A stretch of DNA of 64,000 nt, from positions 558,001 to 622,000 of the forward strand of contig JAPFFF010000023.1 in NCBI GenBank assembly GCA_039105265.1, written 5' to 3'. Below the pieces are notes generated by a model. The model searched no databases, was not told where the DNA came from, and worked only from the letters and a program-made list of their open reading frames with translations. Source of the stretch: Tritrichomonas musculus. Taxonomy: Eukaryota > Parabasalia > Tritrichomonadida > Tritrichomonadidae. Below are positions 49,008-60,435 of this stretch, piece after piece; the first letter of the stretch is position 1, and each line of letters starts with the position of its first letter. The position numbers and the translations under genes are program-made.

Positions 49008-51089
49008 TCATTTATTGTAATTTGATAAAAATTGATATATTTGAGTATTTTTTAATTCGGATGCCAATTCAAGGGCTTCTGTTTCAGATCTAATATCAAT
49101 TTTGGGCTGTTTTGATAAAAGTTATACAATTTCAAAGTTTTCTTTTTCAACAGCTAAATACAATGGACTTTTTTCTGTTTTATCTGAATCATATAATAAT
49201 GGATGCATTGTTATTCCATGTCCAATATCAATCTGTGGTTGTTCCAATAAGAGTTGAATCAATTTTATTCTTCCATTTTTAATAGCAAAATATAAAGAAG
49301 ATTTTTTTAATGCTGTTGAAGATTCTAAATAGCAAACGCATCCTCCTGATTGGAATATATTTGATGTTGAATTCAAATTGATATTGATATTTGGATTAGA
49401 TAACAGCAATTTTATGATTTCAATATAACCTCTTTCTATCGCTAAATGGAATAAAGTTTTTTCAAGATTTTCATGATAATGCATACGAGCTGTTGAATAA
49501 AAATCTTCATAGTTTCTCGTAATTGAACATTTACAATTAATATCAAATGTAATATTTTTAAGTATAAATTGAACAACTTCTGCAAATCCACTTTCAACAG
49601 CTTCATGTAATAATGCTTTATCTTCTGAAGTGTCATAGTAATAAAGGAGGAAAAAGCATTTTCCCTTAGGTTCTCTGCATTTTAAAGTTGTTTTAATATC
49701 TACATTTATTTTGGGCATTTTTAACAAAAGTTGAATTATATCAATATTCCCTTTTCTGGTAGCGATATTTAAAATTGTTGCCTTTTCCCTAATATATGTA
49801 ATTGTTTGATGGATATATTTATCATCAAATATATTATCATTAATTATAATATCGTTATTTATAGATCCATTATCGTTATTTATAGATCCATTATCGTTAT
49901 TTCTTGATTCATTACCATTATTTGAAAATCCATTGTCATTATTCAAAAATACTATATCATTGTATTGTTGACGACAAATGGACATTTCATATAAGTAATT
50001 CAAATCTGAGATTTTTTCTGATTGTAGAAGAAACTCAACAATTAAAAAATAATCATATTTGCATAAGTAGTATGGAATTTTTGATTCTTGATGATTTTTA
50101 CAGGAGTCAATCAAAGATTGGATAGATTCTTCTGTAAAATAGGAAAAATTATAATGTTTGAGACCTTTTCTATTAAGAATATCATGCTTTATTTTCTCTT
50201 TATCGCAAAAATTGTTTCTGAAATAATCAATAATTTCATTATGATGACATTTGATTGATTCGAGTATTAAAAATTGATATGATTCTTGAGATTTTATGTT
50301 TAATATTTCTTCAAGGAAATGAATTATTTCAGCATTTCTTCCATGAATTGCATATAACCAAATATAAGTTGTTATTTTTGCATTTTTTTGATATAAATAT
50401 TTAAATATTTGAATGGAACCATGAAAAACTGAATATTCGATTAATGTTGGTTTCTTTTTCAGTAATAATAAATTAGTTTCAAATATTGATGGTTGAATTT
50501 TGGAAGAGGGTGAAATATTTGTTTTTTCTAAATGGGTAATAAAATCAACAGCTGAGTCATTTTGAATAAGACAGCAAAGATAATTATCATTTTCACCTTT
50601 CTCTCTTTTTTTATTAAATTCATCAATTGTTATTGATTTATATGGATAAAGGATTAAAAATTTCATTTTTTCTTCAAAAAATGGTTCAAATTCGGGAGAA
50701 AAATATTCAAGATATTTCTCATCAATGCATTTTTTATTGCAGAGCATGATTGAATATATTTCTTCATTTGGAGTTATAATTTCTGATTTAAAAAGAAATA
50801 GAAGAAGTCGTTTGTTTCTTCTGAAAATTTGGAAAATTTCGAAACTGCGATAATATTTTTTTATTTTTTCTTGCAAGCTTTTTAATATTAGTCCTATTTT
50901 AGTGAAAAAATCCTGAGAACGATGATAATTGTTTGAAATGGATACAATAAGATATAAAAATGATTTTAATTCATATTTGTTTTCAGAAAGTTTGTGATCT
51001 TGTAAGTATTCATTAAAAATGTAGAAATTTTCATTAAGTTCATCTTGCTTATCGAGGAAGATAAGAAGCTTTTCTTCAATATCTATCAT
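49008..51089 (-). CDS. Ankyrin-repeat protein (DUF3447-like), with premature stop
   Basis: 655 residues to a TAA at 49122-49124. The same frame continues LLSKQPKIDIRSETEALELA and ends at a TGA at 49008-49010, 37 residues later. The TAA stands exactly where Gln (CAA) is expected in 'EIVQLLLS', so a single C-to-T change explains it. The N-terminal 200 residues have the helical lead-in typical of trichomonad ankyrin proteins. Ankyrin-type repeats follow: GSIQIFKYLYQKNAK near 220, then after 420 ATRKGNIDIIQLLLKMPKIN, AVESGFAEVVQFILKN, AIERGYIEIIKLLLSNPNIN, AIKNGRIKLIQLLLEQPQID and AVEKENFEIV. An Asn-rich insertion encoded by an 18-bp minisatellite (49850-49925) lies before the C-terminal repeats. 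The function is protein binding; the partner is unknown. Confidence 0.85.
49850..49925. repeat. 18-bp minisatellite inside the ankyrin gene
   Basis: Tandem units of the type ATTATCGTTATTTATAGATCC (18-bp period) encode repeated NNDNGS on the minus strand. About four units, the outer ones degenerate. In frame, so it can vary in length without breaking the gene. Confidence 0.75.
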
Positions 51090-51286
51090 TTCTTTAAAGT
51101 ATTCAATAGGATGGGCATTAAAATTTTTAATGTAAAAAAATGAAGTCTCAAAATTTTTTTAAAATTTTCCCTCTATTGAAAAATTTTCAGTTTTCTGGAA
51201 AAATTTCAATATGATGACTCAAAAAATGGATTTAATTTTTTGAACTCTTTTTAACTTTCATTATATATATCATAATGCAAATTTAT

Positions 51287-52088
51287 CAGCGTTGTTTATC
51301 GATACGACTAAATACCAGTTACCGAAGAAGTATCGGTATTCGGTAAATATCGATACTATTTTGCTTGGTATTTTTTAGAATCGACACAAAAGTGCTTCGG
51401 TATTTTTAGAGTATCAGCGGTTATTAAAAAAGTACTTTATAATACTTTTTATCAGTATCGATACGGTATTTTTATATATAAATTTTATTAATAAATAATG
51501 AATAAAAATATTACAACATTTGATTATTTAATTTTAAATAAAAATTTTAATTATAAATATAATTACTAGCCTATAAAAAGTATATTATTGTCTTTCTTCT
51601 TCAGAAATCTCGTCATATTCATTTTCATTAAACAATCCAAATTTTCGATATCATTATTATCATTAAAAACAATAAAATTTATATATATTATGTACTTTCT
51701 CATATTAATAGTTAATTCAATAGTTCTGGAATGTTATATTTATCTACAAATAGAAATTGACATAAAGATGATTAAATTTACGATATTTCAGAAACCATTG
51801 ATTATTCAAATATTATGATGATTATTTGTTGTAAAATATGTAATTAAAGAGAATTAAGAATATTCATTAGAACCTTATAAATTTCTTTAATCATCTTTAA
51901 ATGAATCCGATACTTTTTTTGTTAAAAAAATACCGACAAAAAACCTGACATTCGATATAAATTCTCCACTTTTGTATCGATACTTCGGTTTTTTATCGAT
52001 AAATACCGTTACAGGCGGTTAGAGCCGGCAATATCAATATTTTACCGGGAAAATAACCGCTACCGGAGAGGATCGATACTCAACCCTG
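51287..52088. mobile_element. hAT-like non-autonomous element, 802 bp, with perfect TSD
   Basis: Ends CAGCGTTGTTTATCGAT and, inverted, CAGGGTTGAGTATCGAT, with perfect 8-bp duplications AAATTTAT at 51279-51286 and 52089-52096. GTATCG/CGATAC and CGGTAT words are clustered near both ends, as is usual for hAT transposase-binding sites. No transposase; a 76-codon frame at 51588-51818 is a by-product. Confidence 0.92.
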
Positions 52089-52847
52089 AAATTTATAACC
52101 TAAATTTAATCAATTTATATATTTGTGCCAAAAAGTTAAAATAAAATGGAATAATTATAATATTGAATCAGGAACAATTGTTGAAATTGATGGTAAAATC
52201 TTCATGAATTTGCCAATAATAATCGTGCAAATGAATTCAAAAATCTCTTGAATGGTCACTTTTTGAGTGAGAAAAACTCAAAAAGAGAAATCAATTCAGA
52301 GATTTACAAATTCCGCTCCTTACTTTTTGAGAGCGAAGCTCTCAAAAAGTGCTACGTGGAATTTGTAAAATTTTTATAAAATAACAGGATCCTATTAAAC
52401 AATTCAATCAGGTGGCAATAAAGTAATTTTTCATTCTTTATCAGGTTATTAAACCGAAGACAAACTGAATGAAAAATTACTCAAAGCAATTGAATATTAC
52501 AATACTTACGAGAATATTTAAAATAATAAAAAAAACGATATTTATTTTATAATTAATGTTTCCTCAATCACCATTATTTCCAGGAAGGTAAAATGTTATT
52601 TAAGATCTTTCAAATCATTTGCTTATTTATTGAAAATCTATTCGCATTAATCATAATTATGATGCAATCAATACAATATAAACAATAGTTAATTGATCTT
52701 CTTATCCAAATATAAATAATTTATAAAAAAAACTACCAGAAAACATATCTGAATAAGTTTCTTGAATGCTATTTGGTCTTACAATTCTAAAGAATATAAA
52801 AAAATAATAACATAATATTACCTAGAATCATTTTTACTGTAGCAGTT
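52089..52847. other. Spacer with a strong cruciform
   Basis: 52303-52369 folds into a two-stage hairpin: TTTACAAATTCC pairs with GGAATTTGTAAA, and inside it ACTTTTTGAGAGC pairs with GCTCTCAAAAAGT around a GAA loop. Another ACTTTTTGAG/CTCAAAAAG pair lies just upstream (52258-52286). No gene. Confidence 0.65.
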
Positions 52848-55800
52848 TTACATACCAAATCCTTCTCTGAATAATTCATTTATTGGTAAAGCTTTATTTT
52901 TTTCCTCTTTTTCTGGCTTATCTTGCTTGATCATCATTCTCCCAAATAAAATTAAATATGGTGGTTTGTCCAGTATAGATTGCATTATCTGAATGATTTT
53001 AGTTATTTCTTCAATAAAACATTTCGATAATCTATCATTTTTGATAACAAAATCAAACAAATCATTTGGCCGATTAAAAATTAATTCTTCATTTTTTTGA
53101 AATGATTCATTTGATTTCACAAATGCATCTTTTTGTTCCAGATTAAATAAGGGACAATTCAAAATCATTGATTCCAAAGACGAAAACATATTTTTCTGAT
53201 CTATCAGATTAAATTTAAATATGAATGGATATGTCTCATTTATTTTTGCAAATGCTCGAATAAAATATTCTTTAGCTTCCTCATATTTTGAATTTAATAA
53301 AAAGTGTCTTGTAAGTTTCAAATTTGTGAGACAAATAATGAATATTATTGACAAATCCAATCTTTTATCATTGATAACGATGTTATGGAATCTCAATTCT
53401 TCATCTTGATGGTCAGAGGCATCGATATAATATTTAATTGACTCTTCCATTTTTCCTTCTTTTTCTCTCTTTTGGCCTAAATTGAATTCAGCTAATGCAA
53501 ACCTCTTTTTAGCTGATTTTTTAAAGTAATATTCTGCTTTTAGATATTGTTCTTCATTTCCATATAATTGCATAAATAATCCTAAATTATTTTGAGCCAA
53601 AGTTAAGTCACCGAATGCCGCCTTTTCCAAATTTTCTTGTGCTTTCTCATTATCGTTCAGATCTGTTAAATATATTAAGCCAAGATTGTTATAGGCCAAA
53701 TATCGGTGGTTATTATTACGATAAGAATAAACAGTCATACAAAAACTAGGATATCCATATAATGGTCCTGTTTTTTCGATATTGGCACATTTTTCATAAT
53801 AATAAATTGCTTTTTCAATGTCAATTCCAGAGATTTCTCCGGTTGAATGAAAGTATCCCATGAAATAGAGAGCTCCTGGATTATTCTTTTCAGCTGCAAT
53901 TTTGAAATAATCTATTGCTTTCTCTAAGTCAAATTCGGAATTATCTTCACTGTATAAATATCCTAAAAGTAAATGTGCATCAGGATTTTTAAGATAAGCA
54001 GCTAATTCCAAATAATTTATTGCTTTTTTAATATCTTTTTTAGTGCCTATGCCATCCTTATATATTAAGCCTAAGTATATATAAGCTATTGAATTCTCTA
54101 AGGCTGCAGCAGATTCATAATACTTAATTGCTTGTTCATAATTCTTTGGGAAATAATTCCCAAAAAAGTAAAGATCACCTAGACGTAAATATGCATATGA
54201 ATTCTTTAATTCTGCTGCCTTTTCATAGTAATCCTTTGCTAATAGATAATCTTTAGCAAAATCAAAATTGCCAACATACATCTCAGCTAAGTTTAAATAG
54301 CCATTTGAATCTTGTTCATCGGATGCTAATTTAAAATAATCGCGAGCTTTTTTATAATCTTTTGTAACACCCATACCATTTAAATAAATAATTCCCAAAT
54401 TAATCATTGCATCTGAACTCTTTAAATTAGCTGCTTCCTCAAAATAATGAATTGCTTCCTTATATTTTTGTTTAACACCATCTCCATTTAAGTACATGTT
54501 TCCCAAATTATTAATTGCACTTGGATATTTTTGATTTGCTGCTAATTCAAAGAAATATTTTGCTTTCTTATAATTTTGTTCAACTCCTGCGCCTTTTAAA
54601 TAACAAATTCCAAGATTATCTAAGGCCACTACATTATTTTGCTGTGCTGATAATGTATAATAACGTACTCCTTCTTCTAAGCTTTTAACAACTCCGAGTC
54701 CATTACAATACATAAATCCTAGGTTCAAAAATGCTTCTGGATTATTTTTTTCAGCTGCTTTTCCAAAATACTTTAAGGCTTCAATATAATTTGTTTTAAC
54801 TATTTCTCCTTCAAAATAAATATTACCAAGATCTAAGCATGCATGTAAACAATTCAAATCTGCAGCTTTTTTATAATAATTAATTGCTTTTTCATTATCT
54901 TGTGTGACACCATTTCCATGCATATATAAATTCCCCAGTTGATAGAATGCTTCAGGATTTTTCAAGTTCTTAGATAATTCATAATATTCTTTCGCTTTCT
55001 TATAATCTCTCATATCTGCAGGTCCATTTGCATAAAGGTTACCCAAATTCAAAAAACCATTTGAATCATTTTGTTTAGCTGCTCTTTCAAAATAACCTTT
55101 TGCTTTTATATAATCTTGTTTAACCTCACATCCATGTTGATATATAAATCCAAGAAGGTTCATTACCATTGGTTGGCTTTCTTTTTCAATTAGTTCTAAG
55201 TATTCTCTTGCTTTTTTGAAAGAATTTCTGCCGAAATAAATCTCTGCTAATCTAAAAATTGCATTAGAATTATTTTGTTTAGCTGCTAATTCATAGTATT
55301 TAATAGCTTCAGAAATATTTTTATCAACATCTAATCCATATTCATATATATTCCCCAGATACAGAAATGCATCAGCATCACCACCTTGTTTACTTGATAA
55401 TTCGAAATAATATTTAGCTTTATGATAATCTTTCTCACATCCAAGACCATCTAAGTATATTAATCCTAAATAATAGAGGGAGTTAGAATCATCTTTTGAT
55501 AATTCAAAGAATTCTCTTGCTTTTATATAATTCTTTTCTACACCAGTTCCAAGGAGATAAATTCTCCCTAACATATTATTCGCTTGAGGAAAATTGTGTT
55601 TTGCTGACTTTTCAAAGTATTCTCTTGCTTTTTTATAATCTTTTTTACCATTTTTCCCTTCTAAATAGTATGCTCCTAAATTATAAAGCGCACGTTCATT
55701 GTTCATTTCTGCAGACTTTTCGTAGTATTCTATTGCTTTTGTTTCATTCCTTTCAACACCGTCTCCATCACGCCACATTCCACCTAAATTTAAAAGTGCA

Positions 55801-57794
55801 TCAGAATTTTTAAGTTCAGCTGCTTTTTCAAAAAGTAGTCTAGCTTTGTTTAAATCTTTTTTGACAAATTTCCCAGTATAATAAAAGTTTCCAAGTTTAA
55901 AAAGTGCTTCAGAATTATTTAAATTGCTTGCTGATTCATAGCATTCAATTCCTTTTGGTATATTTTGTTCAACTCCTAAGCCTAGAAAATACATGTTTCC
56001 TAATAAAAGATAAGCTTCAGGATCATTTTGTTCAGTTAGTGATTTAATAATGCTCACACCTTTAGCTATATCTTGTTTGACACCATTTCCCTGTAAATAG
56101 CTAACAGCTAGTGCAGCTAATGCATTGGAATTTCCATATTTTGCTGCTAATTCAAAATACTTTATTGCTTTTTGTATATCACACTTAAATCCATAAGTAC
56201 CTTCATAAAGGATTCCAAATTTATATATAAATGATGAAACATCTTCTTTGTCTTTCAAATATTGGATATAAAAAATAGAATACCAATAAATAACTCTTTC
56301 ACTTATTTCTTCAATTTTAGAGTTTTCTTCATTGAATATCAAGAACACATTTTCATAGAAATATTGAATTGCTTCTTTAGCATTCTCTTCCACATTACAA
56401 TTATCAAATAAATCGATTTCTTTAGCTTCATTATATAAAACATCACAAATATCTTTAATTGTTATTCGTTCATTTTGATTCAATCTGACACATGATTGAT
56501 AAAGATTTTGAATGATCTTTGGTCCTTTTGTCATTGGTGGAAATTCAATATATTGTTTTTTGAGAGTAGTTGCTTGGTCTAGTATTTTATTTTCAAAAAG
56601 TAAATAAGCAATGAGACCAAGAGGAAAAATGTCAGTTGGATATGACACTTTTTCATTGATATCTTGTTCAGGTGATGTAAAAAGCATTGATCCCAAATCA
56701 GCAGTCATTTCTACACCTGTCATTTCGTAATCCATATCCTCTCGAATTGCATCGAAATCAGACAAGAATGGAACATTGTCATGATTGAATAAAATGTTGT
56801 CTGGTTTTATATCTCGATGAATGAGGTGGTTTGAATGAAGATAATTGACTGCTTGACAAATTCTGCTAAAAATTGTGAATGCTTCGATTACACTTATCTG
56901 TTTCTTATCCATATATTTGGATAATGTTTCATTTGACATGTATTCATAAACAATACCAGTTATTTCGTCATTTTTCTTAATAAATCCATAAAAGGGAGTC
57001 ATACAACGATGCGAATAATTTCGACAAAAATCTTCTTCATGCTGATTTATTTTATTTACTTTCTTAACCAAGACATGGAGAGTTTCGACATGAATCACCA
57101 AATAAATGCACATTCCTACGTTAAAATAAATCTCTTTTAAATTTATAAAATCAGCATCTTTAAATTCATTTATTACTTTTTTGGTTGGCTTGATATGATC
57201 TTTTATAATTTTAAATCGATTTTCATTTAATTCATTTGGATTTGCTATTTTGTCTTTTAAATTTTGGTTCTCTTCTTTCTGTTTTTCTTCTTCTTCTTTG
57301 GAATAATTAAATATGAAAAATGACGGATCTTCAAAATAGCTGGTTGGATAAGAATATCTTTTGATAAGATATGCCATTACTGGATTAAATGTGTAATTTA
57401 TAAATTTGTTACCTTTAATATCGTTATTATATTTATTCAAAATACAATTTAATTCAGATATTGGGGAAGTGGCATCAATATACTCTGCATTTGTTGAATT
57501 AATGATTTTTAGAAATAAATTGCAATCAATAGATTCAACAATATAACATTTCTTTTCAACACAAATAATTACTTTAGCAAATGGCTCTTCGTTTAATTTA
57601 ACTATCTTAAAAGTGATAAATTTATACTTTTTAAGTGTTGTAAACAGTAATTCTTCGGCCTTACTTTGATCTGGTTCAATTAATTCAAGTTGGAGATATA
57701 TAAAAGAAAACTTGGAATAAGCTTTTTTGATAAAATCTGATTTCAAATCTTTTTGGTAATCCAGAGGGAGGCTTTGGAATTTCAAATTTTCCAT
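52848..57794 (-). CDS. Protein kinase with about 26 Sel1-like repeats
   Basis: 1,648 residues. The N-terminal 200 residues are unassigned and end in a Lys/Glu coiled stretch. The kinase domain is at about 210-470: Lys244 or Lys245 in VLVKK, HRDIKPDN at 326-333, and DFD at 346-348 instead of DFG, then FTSPEQD in place of APE. The glycine loop (YFNVGMCIYLV) is not canonical. From about 525 to 1,460 there are about 26 tandem Sel1-like units of 36 residues (A...LG..Y..G.GV..D...A..YYE.AA...), which stack as a solenoid for protein binding. Such kinase-Sel1 proteins are abundant in trichomonads. Activity is plausible because both catalytic Asp and the Asn remain. A TCACT initiator-like motif (A at 57813) lies 19 nt before the ATG. 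Confidence 0.95.
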   Translation of the reverse strand: MENLKFQSLPLDYQKDLKSDFIKKAYSKFSFIYLQLELIEPDQSKAEELLFTTLKKYKFITFKIVKLNEEPFAKVIICVEKKCYIVESIDCNLFLKIINSTNAEYIDATSPISELNCILNKYNNDIKGNKFINYTFNPVMAYLIKRYSYPTSYFEDPSFFIFNYSKEEEEKQKEENQNLKDKIANPNELNENRFKIIKDHIKPTKKVINEFKDADFINLKEIYFNVGMCIYLVIHVETLHVLVKKVNKINQHEEDFCRNYSHRCMTPFYGFIKKNDEITGIVYEYMSNETLSKYMDKKQISVIEAFTIFSRICQAVNYLHSNHLIHRDIKPDNILFNHDNVPFLSDFDAIREDMDYEMTGVEMTADLGSMLFTSPEQDINEKVSYPTDIFPLGLIAYLLFENKILDQATTLKKQYIEFPPMTKGPKIIQNLYQSCVRLNQNERITIKDICDVLYNEAKEIDLFDNCNVEENAKEAIQYFYENVFLIFNEENSKIEEISERVIYWYSIFYIQYLKDKEDVSSFIYKFGILYEGTYGFKCDIQKAIKYFELAAKYGNSNALAALAVSYLQGNGVKQDIAKGVSIIKSLTEQNDPEAYLLLGNMYFLGLGVEQNIPKGIECYESASNLNNSEALFKLGNFYYTGKFVKKDLNKARLLFEKAAELKNSDALLNLGGMWRDGDGVERNETKAIEYYEKSAEMNNERALYNLGAYYLEGKNGKKDYKKAREYFEKSAKHNFPQANNMLGRIYLLGTGVEKNYIKAREFFELSKDDSNSLYYLGLIYLDGLGCEKDYHKAKYYFELSSKQGGDADAFLYLGNIYEYGLDVDKNISEAIKYYELAAKQNNSNAIFRLAEIYFGRNSFKKAREYLELIEKESQPMVMNLLGFIYQHGCEVKQDYIKAKGYFERAAKQNDSNGFLNLGNLYANGPADMRDYKKAKEYYELSKNLKNPEAFYQLGNLYMHGNGVTQDNEKAINYYKKAADLNCLHACLDLGNIYFEGEIVKTNYIEALKYFGKAAEKNNPEAFLNLGFMYCNGLGVVKSLEEGVRYYTLSAQQNNVVALDNLGICYLKGAGVEQNYKKAKYFFELAANQKYPSAINNLGNMYLNGDGVKQKYKEAIHYFEEAANLKSSDAMINLGIIYLNGMGVTKDYKKARDYFKLASDEQDSNGYLNLAEMYVGNFDFAKDYLLAKDYYEKAAELKNSYAYLRLGDLYFFGNYFPKNYEQAIKYYESAAALENSIAYIYLGLIYKDGIGTKKDIKKAINYLELAAYLKNPDAHLLLGYLYSEDNSEFDLEKAIDYFKIAAEKNNPGALYFMGYFHSTGEISGIDIEKAIYYYEKCANIEKTGPLYGYPSFCMTVYSYRNNNHRYLAYNNLGLIYLTDLNDNEKAQENLEKAAFGDLTLAQNNLGLFMQLYGNEEQYLKAEYYFKKSAKKRFALAEFNLGQKREKEGKMEESIKYYIDASDHQDEELRFHNIVINDKRLDLSIIFIICLTNLKLTRHFLLNSKYEEAKEYFIRAFAKINETYPFIFKFNLIDQKNMFSSLESMILNCPLFNLEQKDAFVKSNESFQKNEELIFNRPNDLFDFVIKNDRLSKCFIEEITKIIQIMQSILDKPPYLILFGRMMIKQDKPEKEEKNKALPINELFREGFGM

Positions 57795-57806
57795 GCTAAG
57801 TTAAAA

Positions 57807-57816
57807 ATGGAGTGAA
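57807..57816 (-). promoter_or_regulatory. Initiator-like element of the Sel1-kinase gene
   Basis: TCACTCCATTTT read on the minus strand, 19 nt before the start codon, fits the trichomonad initiator TCA-Y-W with a short 5' leader. Such 5-mers occur by chance in AT-rich DNA, so the position is the main support. Confidence 0.4.
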
Positions 57817-58169
57817 AAATGATTATCGATATTTCATTGAATTTTTTTTCCGTTTTGAATGAAAGGAAAAACATGCCTCTTAAATTGGAAAATGTTGATT
57901 TAAACCAAAATACATTTGAAATTTCTTTTTATATATTCTTATATTCACTTTGTTGATGAATTTCTAATAATTAAAAATCTCAATCTTTCAAAATCTTATC
58001 ATATTATTATTTTTGTTTAATTAAAAATGTTTTTCATAAAAATAAATATTTTTATACACTATATTTATACTATTTCATTCATCATTTGTTTTTTTAAAAT
58101 GAAAATAAACAGATGAGTTTTTAAATATTAAAGAGATTCTGATTGTCCTTTCAAATATCAACGATTTAA
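57817..58169. other. Spacer between the Sel1 kinase and the kinase pseudogene
   Basis: AT-rich, no gene. It probably includes decayed 5' sequence of the following kinase remnant. Confidence 0.45.
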
Positions 58170-58538
58170 TCTAGTTTTCTTTTAAATGATGCTAAAAATG
58201 TTCTTTTACAAATAAATCATCCATCTTTACTTAAATTTATTGGATTCAGCCTAATTGATATCAAAAATAATCCAAACCCAATTATTTTCACCCAACCATT
58301 AAGTAAAGGAACTCTTGATAAAGTTCTTCAATACCATTCAATAACTGTCAAAGGAGACTTTTATACATTTGCATTCATTGTGCATGAAACCATGACAGAC
58401 AAAAAGCATTTTGGTGAAATTCAAAACATGAAAGATGCATTCATAGAAATTATAATCGAAAAGAAAAGTTGTATCAACAGCAAACTTATACAAACAAATA
58501 CTTTAAACAAGCAATCTTACAGTGAACCATCCAAATAA
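58170..58538 (+). pseudogene. Protein kinase remnant: N-lobe joined directly to C-lobe
   Basis: A 122-codon frame without a usable ATG reads QINHPSLLKFIGFSLIDIKN, then IIFTQPLSKGTLDKVLQYHS, typical of the N-lobe and hinge of trichomonad kinases. It jumps to FYTFAFIVHETMTDKKHFGE, typical of the C-lobe 'VYSFG.I..E..T...PF' helix. The catalytic loop, DFG and activation segment are missing, so the copy is inactive. The stop is at 58536-58538. The 4.8-kb element begins 100 bp downstream, and Gln/Asn-rich coding remnants resume beyond it (63475-63966), possibly the tail of the same former gene. Confidence 0.72.
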
Positions 58539-59316
58539 TCAATTATACTTTGCACTAATGAAATATTTGGGAAAAGTCAAATCGAGTCAAATAAAATTTA
58601 TAAACTAAATTCCAAAAACTGGACCTCTCAATTTTTTTTAAATAGACCTATCCACAAATCAAAAATCGTTTGTTGAACGTTTACGAAAAATTTGCGGACA
58701 ATAAACTTTTTGTGAACATTTTTATGTACTCAAATATTTAATTATTTCTAAATATCCCATTCTTTGCAAATAAGCCGTATTGTCCGTAATTTTTTAAGTT
58801 TTTTGGTAAACGTTTTGTTCAAAAACAAAACGTTTATTTGCTTTATGTTTTAATTTTTTTTGTTCCAATATAGTCCTAGCACGAGAAAATTTTCATTTTT
58901 ACACGAGAAAAAAAATTTTTTTTGATAATTATGATCAACTTTTTCAGAAGGGAAAAAAATTTGTTTGGAAAAAAATTTGATTTTTCAATAAAAATTTTTT
59001 ACCCGAAGATAAAATTTCAAAATTTTAATAAAAAAAATTTTATTCCGAAAACGGTTTTTAATGAAGAAAAAATAATGCCCAAATAACGAAAAAATTGTAT
59101 GTCAAAAAAACTAGAAATTTCATCAAAAAAATCAAAACAAAAAAACTTATTCTAATAATATAATGACTAAAGAAAAATGTTCTGAGCAAATTTTTTATAA
59201 TTAAAATGATTTGTTAATCATACAAAATCTTTTTATGGATTTCAAAAAAGGTATAAAATTATGTTTCCGACTTTTAATAATAGAGATTTGGATATAAAAT
59301 TGAAGAATTTTTAAAT

Positions 59317-59483
59317 ATAAATGATGATGGAGTATTTATTAATGTAATTGATGATGGAGTATTTGTTAATGTAATTGATGATTAAGTGTTTATTAATGTA
59401 TTTGATAATTGAGTATTTATTAATGTATTTGATGATTAAGAATTTATTAATAAATTGATGATTGAGTTTTCATTAATGTATTT
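59317..59483. repeat. Degenerate tandem array, about 30-bp period
   Basis: Five to six units of the type GATGATGGAGTATTTATTAATGTAATT. In one plus frame the first units read VFINVIDDG repeats; later units carry stop codons. This may be a decayed coding repeat. Confidence 0.7.
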
Positions 59484-60435
59484 TATAATAAAACAGTTTT
59501 TGATATACTAGAAACTTGTTAAATTACTTTATATATAAATTATAATCCTGTTGAATTTAAGGAAAATGTTGATTTATAGGAAAATCTGACAGAAACCGTT
59601 TATTTTTTTAAAGACATTTTTAATCATTTTGAACTCAGTATAAAAAATATAAATAAATTTAATACATAAAAATATTATAAATTCCATTATTAATATAATT
59701 ATAAAAACAAAATCAACTTTTAACTAATTTTCAAGAGAATAATAAGATGATTATCGATTTTATTAATTTTAATATTTTGTGTTAAGAACCAGACAATCTA
59801 ATTGTAATATGAAAAACAATGGTTTTAAGAGCTGATTTTCATATTAAAATCTTTACAAATCAAATTCTTTACCTTTTTATATTTTGTACGTTTAATTTTT
59901 TTTTTTTATAAAGCACCAACAAGATCAATTCCAAATTCTAAATTATTTAATACTCAAATTATTATAAACCAAATCAAATACAACCAGAATCTATATCATG
60001 TATGTAGCAGTAAGAGATAAGAATTTCAAGATAAGAGTGATTATCAGATTATTAAGAAGTTTCAAAAATCAATTAAAGCTCTTGCTAGAATATCCTATCA
60101 ATGCTTTTAAAGATGATAGAATATGACATAGACATTTTTTACAAATCAGTTTTGAATCAAAGTAATTCAATTCTTAGAAGTAATGCTTACAAATAATCGA
60201 AAATTCTGAAGTTTTAAAATAAATTTTCAATTGTTATCTGGTCTGAAATCTATCAAAATATTATATCAAAAGCATCATTAAATTCATTCAAAAGAAAAGC
60301 ATTTGAAATAGATAATGCCAATGTATACATGTATATAAGTATTCTTTTTAAAAGAACAAGATTCCAATAATCAATCAAAACAATTCAATAAAAGAGCTCA
60401 AAATCATCGGCATTATCTCTTTTTCAATGCATATA

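Noticed and set aside
49122-49124. Alternative genetic code with TAA read as Gln, suggested by the ankyrin gene
   Set aside because: All other convincing genes end at TAA or TGA at the expected place and have no internal TAA, so a point mutation or error is simpler.
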